Assembly (NCBI GenBank): GCA_012963185.1
Contig: DTWD01000240.1
Span: 1-5,771 of the forward strand
Length of the DNA: 5,771 nt
Direction: 5' to 3'
DNA from: Acidobacteriota bacterium
GTDB lineage: Bacteria > Acidobacteriota > Vicinamibacteria > Vicinamibacterales > UBA8438
The notes under the pieces were generated by a model. That model saw only the letters and a list, made by a program, of their open reading frames with translations. It was not told the origin of the DNA and made no database searches. Each line of letters begins with the position of its first letter. Position 1 is the first letter of the stretch. Positions 1 to 4,718 of the stretch are shown here, in pieces. A program made the translations under genes and the position numbers.

Positions 1-98
1 CGACGTCGCTCCGGACAGGATCCCGACGCCTGTCCCACCTCCGGGCTGATGTTTCGCACGTCCAGGCCGAACTCTCGAAGCCCCTCAAACTCGGCGGC
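1..98 (-). other. Probable foreign (chimeric) contig end; possible dehydrogenase gene fragment
   Basis: GC is about 66% in the first 100 bases against about 52% just after. In the subunit I frame, bases 3-98 are open but encode an Arg/Ser/Leu-rich stretch with none of the conserved membrane helix and 'HHM' residues expected immediately upstream of this part of cytochrome oxidase subunit I. On the minus strand, bases 98 down to 21 read without a stop and give a plausible protein piece including GLDVRNISPEVGQAS. This resembles the region before the C-terminal domain of NAD(P)-dependent hydroxyacid or phosphogluconate-like dehydrogenases, where GLDVR...GxAS is typical. That family suggestion is from memory and tentative. 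The match breaks down below about base 23, as expected for errors near a contig end. The join with genuine ctaD lies around 93-99. Confidence 0.4.
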
Positions 99-860
99 AT
101 GGGGACGACGATGAGCGCCTTCTTCCAGACGACGACGATGATTATTTCGATTCCGTCAGTCGTCATCTTGTCAGCACTGTTTATCTCGCTGTACGGCGGA
201 TCGATTCGTTACACAACGCCAATGCTCTTTGCCCTGGCGTTCTTACCTATGTTTGGAATTGGAGGACTGACTGGTCTCCCGCTCGGTTTGTCTGCGCCAG
301 ATTTACACCTACACGACACCTACTACGTAATCGGGCACTTCCACTACGTCGTGGCCCCTGGGACTCTCATGGCATTGTTTGGTGGAATCTATTACTGGTT
401 TCCGAAAGCCACGGGTCGCAAGATGAACGACATGCTGGGCAAAATCCATTTCTGGGGATCGTTCATTGCTATTAATGTTGTCTTTATGCCGATGTTTATC
501 CAGGGGCTCTCCGGGATGAATCGTCGAATGTATGACGGTGGTGCCCAGTACGTAATGAACCAGGATGTGCTTTACCTGAATGAAGTGATTGGCATTGGGG
601 TCTGGACTCTCGGCTTCTTCCAGCTCTTCTTTATCTTTAATTTCTTTAATAGCATCAAGAACGGCGAAAAAGTCGGGGACAATCCGTGGGACGCGACGAC
701 TCTTGAATGGGAAGCACCTTCACCACCGCCGCACGGAAACTTTGCCACGCCGCCGGTTGTCCATCGAGGACCATACGAATACAGCGTCCCAGGGGCCGAA
801 AAAGACTTCCTGATGCAGGGCGAACCAGACCAAACTTCCGCTGAACCGGCAAGGGTATAA
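99..860 (+). CDS. ctaD: Cytochrome c oxidase subunit I, C-terminal fragment
   Basis: Catalytic heme-copper subunit of an aa3/caa3-type terminal oxidase in the cytoplasmic membrane, which reduces O2 to water and pumps protons. Only the C-terminal part is present, since full-length subunits are usually above 500 residues. Numbering from the Met at 99: residues 70-73 (HLHD) match the magnesium/propionate site, and the GHFHYV motif at 79-84 carries the two heme ligands, His80 (high-spin heme) and His82 (low-spin heme). The Arg142-Arg143 pair after GMN is the heme-propionate arginine pair. Hydrophobic helices lie near 12-32, 41-62, 83-100, 117-136 and 162-183. The tail (about 195-253) has the NPW.A.TLEW...SPPPHGNF and GPYEYSVPG segments typical of bacterial subunit I. 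The Met at 99 is an internal residue and not the true start. The N-terminal part with the CuB histidines and the D and K proton channels is missing because homology stops at about base 96. Four bases separate the stop from ctaE. Confidence 0.96.
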   Translation: MGTTMSAFFQTTTMIISIPSVVILSALFISLYGGSIRYTTPMLFALAFLPMFGIGGLTGLPLGLSAPDLHLHDTYYVIGHFHYVVAPGTLMALFGGIYYWFPKATGRKMNDMLGKIHFWGSFIAINVVFMPMFIQGLSGMNRRMYDGGAQYVMNQDVLYLNEVIGIGVWTLGFFQLFFIFNFFNSIKNGEKVGDNPWDATTLEWEAPSPPPHGNFATPPVVHRGPYEYSVPGAEKDFLMQGEPDQTSAEPARV

Positions 861-864
861 CTAC

Positions 865-1461
865 GTGTCTATGGATATTCCGTACATCGTTGACGAACGA
901 CCTGATACTGGACTCACGAACGTCAAACTCGGTATCTGGCTCTTCTTGGCGTCAGAAGTCATGCTTTTCGGCGCCCTCTTTTCGTCCTATGTCCTATTAC
1001 GCCTGATGGCGCCAGAGTGGCCAGTCGGTGCTGACGTGCTAAACGTACCGATGGGTACGTTCAATACAGTAGTGCTTATCGGCTCGAGTGTGACGATGGT
1101 GTTCGCGTACGCGTCACTCCAGATGGACAACCTTGCTGGCTTCAAGAAGTTTATGGGTGCAACCATTGGCCTCTCGCTTCTTTTTATGGTCGTCAAAGGT
1201 TTTGAGTACAACCACGAGTTCGAGATCGGGAACTTTCCCTGGACAAGCACCTATTTAGCCATCTACTTCACCATGACCGGGTTACACGCATTACACATCG
1301 TTGGTGGCGTAGTGGTGAATGCGTATTTCCTTGGACCTGGCTCAAAGCTCTGGGAGACCAACAAGACGCAATTCACGAACCGGATTGAAGCAGCCGGACT
1401 TTACTGGCACTTTGTCGATCTTGTCTGGATATTCCTATTTCCGGTGCTGTATTTACTCTAA
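865..1461 (+). CDS. ctaE: Cytochrome c oxidase subunit III
   Basis: Integral membrane subunit III of the heme-copper oxidase. It holds no redox centre and supports stability and proton uptake of subunit I. It has 198 residues and about five membrane helices (roughly 22-46, 65-85, 97-113, 127-153, 176-197), the short five-helix form common in bacteria as opposed to the seven-helix mitochondrial form. Family signatures visible are WLFLASEVMLFGALFSSY (25-42, with the conserved Glu31), FEY at 113-115, TGLHALHIVGG at 138-148 and EAAGLYWHFVDLVWIFLF at 175-192. I chose the GTG start at 865 because AAGGG at 852-856 sits 8 bases upstream. The ATG at 871 would leave 14 bases and lose only two residues, so it remains possible. 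The gene begins four bases after the subunit I stop, which implies co-transcription and probably coupled translation. Confidence 0.97.
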   Translation: MSMDIPYIVDERPDTGLTNVKLGIWLFLASEVMLFGALFSSYVLLRLMAPEWPVGADVLNVPMGTFNTVVLIGSSVTMVFAYASLQMDNLAGFKKFMGATIGLSLLFMVVKGFEYNHEFEIGNFPWTSTYLAIYFTMTGLHALHIVGGVVVNAYFLGPGSKLWETNKTQFTNRIEAAGLYWHFVDLVWIFLFPVLYLL

Positions 1462-1501
1462 CTAACGAACGCTTAACGAATTACGTTCATAGTCATCGGG
1501 T

Positions 1502-1507
1502 GGAGAG
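1502..1507 (+). promoter_or_regulatory. Ribosome binding site of the subunit IV gene
   Basis: GGAGAG lies 3 bases before the ATG at 1511. It is the clearest Shine-Dalgarno sequence in the oxidase cluster and supports that start after the 49-base gap following ctaE. I see no convincing promoter or terminator in the rest of that gap. Confidence 0.6.
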
Positions 1508-1510
1508 TTC

Positions 1511-1885
1511 ATGAGTGACGACGTTCAACACCACATTGCGGTCTATAAAAAAGTCGCGGCATCGCTGGCCGTGTTAACGACACTCACAGTAGGAGTGTCC
1601 TACCTGGATGTTGCGGTTCCGCTGGCGGTGACGATCGCTCTTGTGATCGCCGCAACAAAAGGTTCGTTGGTCGTGAGTTTCTTCATGCACTTGCTCGAAG
1701 AAAAAAAACCTGTTCCCCTATCACGAGGAGGCATCGGTCTGATTATTGGGTCGTTGCTCGTTACTGCTTTGTTCTTCCTCGTAATAATTTTTATTCCGCT
1801 CATGGGTCACAGCGATAAAGTAGGGACTTACTTCAGTCTTCCGAACGCAAATGCCCCCACTGTGGAAACACCAGCGGCTCACTAG
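1511..1885 (+). CDS. ctaF: Cytochrome c oxidase subunit IV (prokaryotic COX4 family)
   Basis: Small accessory membrane subunit of caa3/aa3-type oxidases (prokaryotic subunit IV family). In related oxidases it stabilises the complex and is not catalytic. It has 124 residues with three predicted helices near 14-34, 36-59 and 76-97. The second helix ends in the family-typical K-G-S-L-V-V-x-F-F-M-H-L pattern (Lys50 to Leu61), followed by a charged EEKK turn. A short soluble Pro/Ala-rich tail (about 100-124) ends the protein. The N-terminus carries His7 and His8, which could be chance. The start is fixed by GGAGAG just upstream. Position directly after subunit III is the usual order I-III-IV. Sequence in this family diverges strongly, so the assignment rests on topology, the helix-2 pattern and context together. 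Confidence 0.9.
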   Translation: MSDDVQHHIAVYKKVAASLAVLTTLTVGVSYLDVAVPLAVTIALVIAATKGSLVVSFFMHLLEEKKPVPLSRGGIGLIIGSLLVTALFFLVIIFIPLMGHSDKVGTYFSLPNANAPTVETPAAH

Positions 1886-1897
1886 TCAGTTGTTATC

Positions 1898-2107
1898 ATG
1901 TCTCTACGCGCTATCCACATCGTGTTTATCGTGGCCTCAATCCTTCTGGCGTTGTTCACGACGTTTTGGGCCATCACCACATTCCAGAGTAGCCGCGGTG
2001 AAACGGGACACCTTTTGTTTGCGATCGGCTCCCTCTGTGTCGCGCTTGGGATGGCCGTGTATGCCGTGCAATTCATTCGAAAAACACGAGAGCTCGGGAT
2101 TCGTTAA
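1898..2107 (+). CDS. Small two-helix membrane protein of the oxidase cluster, function unknown
   Basis: A 69-residue ORF with an N-in hydrophobic helix (about 5-27) and a second helix (about 38-60), joined by a short polar loop (QSSRGETGH) and ending in a basic tail (RKTRELGIR). I do not recognise a named family, and no metal-binding motif is visible; Cys47 lies inside the second helix. It starts 12 bases after the subunit IV stop and ends 11 bases before the next small ORF, all in one direction, so it is very likely part of the oxidase operon. No strong Shine-Dalgarno sequence precedes the ATG; translation may depend on coupling with subunit IV. It could be an additional small oxidase subunit or an assembly factor, which is an inference from position only. 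The long hydrophobic stretches and clean fit between neighbours make a chance ORF unlikely. Confidence 0.72.
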   Translation: MSLRAIHIVFIVASILLALFTTFWAITTFQSSRGETGHLLFAIGSLCVALGMAVYAVQFIRKTRELGIR

Positions 2108-2118
2108 ATTTAAGGTTT

Positions 2119-2412
2119 ATGCCTATGCAGACCATGTCGTTCGTTCGTAGCATCAGTGTTGTCGCCCTCTTAATATTCTTCACACCAGCGGAGGTCTGGG
2201 CATGTCCAATCTGTTTTGGGTTGGAGACTGGGTCAGATGAAGCCCGAAGTTTAAACTGGGCCGTCTTCACACTTTTGGGTGTTACCGGTGGCGTGTTAAG
2301 TGGGTTTGTCGCATTCATGTTTCATTTACTGAAGCGCTCGCGGCAAGCGCTGGGGAACGAAGGCGCGGTCGACTCACAAGTGCAACACGTTGGGTCCAAA
2401 GGGAGAGCGTAA
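2119..2412 (+). CDS. Small secreted/membrane protein with CPIC motif, function unknown
   Basis: A 97-residue protein with an N-terminal hydrophobic signal or anchor (about 8-24) ending in E-V-W-A, then C-P-I-C-F-G (Cys29 and Cys32), a short acidic stretch (ETGSDEAR), a membrane helix (about 47-70) and a basic/polar tail. If the signal is cleaved after Ala28, Cys29 becomes the first mature residue. Trp at -2 and Val at -3 make a poor lipobox, so a lipoprotein is possible but not favoured. The CxxC would then face the periplasm at the membrane surface, where it could bind copper or heme or be redox active; this is inference. I recall similar short CP(I/V)C proteins beside oxidase genes in Acidobacteria-like genomes, without a known role. 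The start is uncertain: AAGG at 2112-2115 is 3 bases from the ATG at 2119 but 9 bases from the ATG at 2125, which fits better. The stop codon abuts the ctaC start. Confidence 0.75.
   Translation: MPMQTMSFVRSISVVALLIFFTPAEVWACPICFGLETGSDEARSLNWAVFTLLGVTGGVLSGFVAFMFHLLKRSRQALGNEGAVDSQVQHVGSKGRA
2401..2406 (+). promoter_or_regulatory. Ribosome binding site of ctaC
   Basis: GGGAGA lies inside the last codons of the preceding small ORF, 6 bases before the ATG at 2413. It confirms the ctaC start, and because TAA and ATG are adjacent (TAAATG) translation of the two genes is probably coupled. Confidence 0.6.
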
Positions 2413-3159
2413 ATGGGTGAATTTCTCGGCTTGCCGATACAGGCTTCCGCCCATGCGGCAGAAATCGACGAAATGATCGTCATAGTGCACTGGCTTATGG
2501 CCGTGCTCCTCGTTGGTTGGGGTAGCTTTTACGTTTACACCTTGATTCGATTTCGCGAGAGTGCCAATCCAAAAGCTGACTACACAGGAGTTACGAGTCA
2601 TACTTCGAGATACCTCGAAATTGCAGTTGCCGTAGTCGAAACCGTCATCCTTGTAGGTTTCGCGATTCCAGCATGGGCTAACCGCGTCAATGATGTTCCG
2701 CCGGACGAAGAAGCCACTGTTGTCCACGTGATAGCAAAACAATTCGAGTGGCATTCACATTACGCCGGTGCCGATGGTCGGTTTGGCCGGCGTGACATTA
2801 GTCAAATCACTCCGACTAACGCGACCGGTCTTGACCGCAGTGACCCAAACGGGGTCGATGACATCGTTTCTATTAACCAAATGAACGTGCCGGTCGACAA
2901 ACCGGTCATCATTTATCTTTCGTCGCTGGATGTTATTCACAGTTTTGCAATCAATGAAATGCGCGTAAAGCAGGACGCAATTCCAGGAATCCAGATTCCG
3001 GTCTGGTGGGTCCCGACAATGGCTGGTAACTATGAGGTGAACTGCTCCCAGCTGTGTGGCTTAGGACACTACCGAATGCGCGGCTTCGTAACCGTTCAAA
3101 CACAAACGGAATACGAGGGGTGGTTAGCTGGCGAAGCGGCCCTATTAACAGGGAACTAG
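2413..3159 (+). CDS. ctaC: Cytochrome c oxidase subunit II with CuA centre
   Basis: Subunit II accepts electrons from cytochrome c at its binuclear CuA centre and passes them to heme in subunit I. It has 248 residues: two membrane helices (about 22-46 and 68-88), then a periplasmic cupredoxin domain (about 100-230). All CuA ligands are present: His176 in DVIHSF, then Cys211, Gln213 (backbone carbonyl), Cys215, His219 and Met222 in CSQLCGLGHYRM. Trp113 in QFEWH belongs to the aromatic region used for electron entry. The loop 114-156, with FGRRD and a Pro/Asp-rich stretch, is longer than in mitochondrial-type subunit II. There is no C-terminal cytochrome c domain, so electrons must come from a separate donor. 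No obvious cleaved signal peptide is visible; the short N-terminus leads straight into helix 1. It is the last gene of the cluster, whereas ctaC usually precedes ctaD. About 78 bases follow before the convergent gene. Confidence 0.97.
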   Translation: MGEFLGLPIQASAHAAEIDEMIVIVHWLMAVLLVGWGSFYVYTLIRFRESANPKADYTGVTSHTSRYLEIAVAVVETVILVGFAIPAWANRVNDVPPDEEATVVHVIAKQFEWHSHYAGADGRFGRRDISQITPTNATGLDRSDPNGVDDIVSINQMNVPVDKPVIIYLSSLDVIHSFAINEMRVKQDAIPGIQIPVWWVPTMAGNYEVNCSQLCGLGHYRMRGFVTVQTQTEYEGWLAGEAALLTGN

Positions 3160-3237
3160 ATCACCAAGGTAATAGCTCCTCAGTATTATTGTCCGGCTCC
3201 CACTCAGAACACAGAGGCGAGAACGCTATCTTAAAGA

Positions 3238-3591
3238 CTATTGACTGAGCAAGTCTTCAAGGCCTGTAGCAACTTTCTCTAACGCGTCGGCTGCACCCTT
3301 CATATCTGTAAGTGACTGTGTAACGGTCACATCAATCTGCCTTTGAAAAGGTCCAATCTCCAACTCTCTTTTCGCTGCTTCGATCATCAGTTTTAAGGTA
3401 TCAGCTCGCAGCTGTTGAAAGCGTTCCTCGTCGTTTCCGACGGCCGGCGCCCTTAGTATTTCCACTGGAGCGACTTGTCTCTGATCCATCTCTCTGGTCT
3501 CACCGCACGACGCGCTCAGCACGCCGATAAGCAAGAGTCCAGACAGCGAAGCCCCGTCAATTCCCTGCTGGAAAAAGTGCCGCTCTGCCAT
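3238..3591 (-). CDS. Putative small lipoprotein, function unknown
   Basis: A 117-residue protein with a hydrophobic N-terminal stretch (about 14-27, ASLSGLLLIGVLSAS) followed by Cys29-Gly-Glu. This looks like a lipoprotein signal, but the -3 position is Ser, so the lipobox is imperfect, and the n-region holds an acidic residue and few positive charges. The remainder is polar and predicted mostly helical. Residues 54-82 (DEERFQQLRADTLKLMIEAAKRELE...) and 93-117 (SLTDMKGAADALEKVATGLEDLL) show heptad-like spacing, suggesting a short coiled coil or helical hairpin. I do not recognise a family. The ATG lies 3 bases after the stop of the upstream thioredoxin-domain gene (TAA-ACG-ATG on this strand), so the two are almost certainly one transcript with coupled translation. 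A role next to the chaperone/thiol protein in the envelope is plausible but only inferred from position. Confidence 0.7.
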   Translation of the reverse strand: MAERHFFQQGIDGASLSGLLLIGVLSASCGETREMDQRQVAPVEILRAPAVGNDEERFQQLRADTLKLMIEAAKRELEIGPFQRQIDVTVTQSLTDMKGAADALEKVATGLEDLLSQ

Positions 3592-3594
3592 CGT

Positions 3595-4626
3595 TTAGCG
3601 TGACAATTCTTCTTGAATAATTTCCACGAAACTTTCATAGGACATCGCACCGATAACTGCACGCCCATTGACAAACAGCGTCGGGGTTGACGATACACCG
3701 TACCCGGAACCGATTTCTAAATCGCGGTCAACTCTCGACGCATGCCTCCCGCTATCAAGACAGGCCACAAATGCTTCCGCCTCCAGACCTAATTCACTCG
3801 CATATGTTTTTAGCGATGCAACATCAAGTGCCCCTTGACTCTCGAACAGCCGATCATGAAATGGCCAGAATGCACCCTGGTCATTCGCACAATTTCCTGC
3901 CTCAGCGGCTTTAAATGCATTCGGATGACTCGGTAGGGGGTAATCTTTGTACACAAATCGAATCTGATCGCCGTATTCATCAAGTATTCTCGCGATGGTA
4001 TTTGTGGCCCGTTGACAGTACGGACAATCAAAGTCAGAAAACTCAACTATTTCAATGGGCGCGGTTTCAGGTCCGCGTACCGGGTCTTCTGCCAACACCT
4101 CAATCTCCTGCCGAGGTGGTTCGAGTGTAACCACGACATCATCAACTGCCTCTCGCCGCAATTCGTTCATGTAGGCGTGCAGTGCCTGCATAGGACGTTG
4201 GCGCTCAAGAAACATCCTAATTTCTGGGCTCATTTGTTCAAGGGTTCGATCGCCGAATTGTGCCTGATTGCGTTGATAGACGAGTGCGATTTGTTCGTCC
4301 GTAACCGGCAAAGAGCGACTGGGAAGTTCTGATTCAAGTAGCGCGTCTCTGGTTATATTCCGGATCTCGGCCTCGCGGGCGATGAGTCGTTCCCCAACAA
4401 TGATGTCAAGCGCTCGCCGGCGCGTCTCATAGAGATCCTGCAACATTCGAAGTCGAGAAGAAGCATCATTCCGCTGCCAAGCCTCCTCAAGATCAGCAAA
4501 AGTAATTGGATCGCCACCAACCCGCGCGACGACATCATCATCCTGCTGCTGTGCCCAAGCGGATGAGACCACTCCCAAAGAGATCATGAAAGTGACTGCC
4601 AACCGACGTAAATCATGACTGAGCAT
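3595..4626 (-). CDS. Secreted DsbA-family thioredoxin protein with SurA/PrsA-like N-terminal domain
   Basis: A 343-residue exported protein. Residues 1-25 form a signal peptide (basic HDLRR, hydrophobic core, AWA cleavage site before QQQ). Residues 31-165 are helical and charged and start with VVARVGGDPITFADLEEAW, the pattern that opens SurA/PrsA-type chaperone domains (V-A-x-V-x-G-x-x-I-T). No PPIase domain follows. Residues 187-343 form a DsbA-type thioredoxin domain: IEIVEFSDFDCPYC with active-site Cys201 and Cys204, the KDYPLPSHPNA segment, GNCANDQGAFWPFHDRLF, and the cis-proline loop SSTPTLFVNG with Pro315. Two further cysteines (Cys246 and Cys289) could form a structural disulfide, as in other DsbA/BdbD-like proteins. 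The protein probably makes, rearranges or reduces disulfides in envelope proteins. Whether it works as oxidase or isomerase cannot be told from the sequence. No clear Shine-Dalgarno sequence precedes the ATG at 4626. It diverges from the FAD oxidase gene and heads a two-gene unit. Confidence 0.9.
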   Translation of the reverse strand: MLSHDLRRLAVTFMISLGVVSSAWAQQQDDDVVARVGGDPITFADLEEAWQRNDASSRLRMLQDLYETRRRALDIIVGERLIAREAEIRNITRDALLESELPSRSLPVTDEQIALVYQRNQAQFGDRTLEQMSPEIRMFLERQRPMQALHAYMNELRREAVDDVVVTLEPPRQEIEVLAEDPVRGPETAPIEIVEFSDFDCPYCQRATNTIARILDEYGDQIRFVYKDYPLPSHPNAFKAAEAGNCANDQGAFWPFHDRLFESQGALDVASLKTYASELGLEAEAFVACLDSGRHASRVDRDLEIGSGYGVSSTPTLFVNGRAVIGAMSYESFVEIIQEELSR

Positions 4627-4654
4627 GTAACGAACTGTACCATCCTATTTCCGT

Positions 4655-4692
4655 TCGATGCTAGAACTGACAATCAAGACACATTGCATCGA
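4655..4692. repeat. 7-bp inverted repeat in the divergent spacer, possible operator
   Basis: TCGATGC at 4655-4661 and its exact reverse complement GCATCGA at 4686-4692 are separated by 24 bases, with 31 bases between arm centres (about three helical turns). Both arms lie in the 92-base spacer between the divergent thioredoxin-domain and FAD oxidase genes. The right arm falls at the -35/spacer region of the predicted + promoter. Such placement suits a dimeric or looping regulator. A 7-bp match at free spacing can also arise by chance in a spacer this size. Confidence 0.3.
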
Positions 4693-4709
4693 TAAAACAG
4701 TCCTATAAT
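4681..4709 (+). promoter_or_regulatory. Predicted promoter of the FAD oxidase gene
   Basis: A perfect -10 hexamer TATAAT lies at 4704-4709. At 17-base spacing the -35 position is ACATTG (4681-4686), a poor match, so the promoter may need an activator. The start of transcription would fall near 4716-4717, only 2-3 bases before the ATG at 4719, giving an essentially leaderless mRNA. No Shine-Dalgarno sequence precedes that ATG, which agrees. Confidence 0.5.
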
Positions 4710-4718
4710 GCCGACCCT

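Noticed and set aside
1462..1510. Possible promoter or terminator in the 49-base gap between ctaE and the subunit IV gene
   Set aside because: Only short, weak repeats (GAACG/CGTTC) and no recognisable -35/-10 pair; only the ribosome binding site is supported.
1851..2150. 99-aa + strand ORF overlapping the 69-aa membrane protein
   Set aside because: It overlaps the end of subunit IV and the two small membrane ORFs in another frame, and is rich in Ser/Arg/Cys with no family features. It is a shadow frame.
2374..2754. 126-aa minus-strand ORF opposite the start of ctaC
   Set aside because: It lies antisense to a certain gene, and its composition is that of a reverse-frame translation.
3170..3188. 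AT-rich hairpin after ctaC (TAATA...TATTA with inner CT/AG pairing) as a terminator of the oxidase operon
   Set aside because: The stem is weak, has a bulged G and no GC core, and is followed by TTGTCCGG with no U-tract. Termination here is plausible between convergent genes but the sequence does not support an intrinsic terminator.
3234..3257. AAGACT / AGTCTT inverted repeat at the 3' end of the minus-strand lipoprotein gene
   Set aside because: It is only a 6-bp, AT-rich stem with a 12-base loop that overlaps coding sequence; likely chance.
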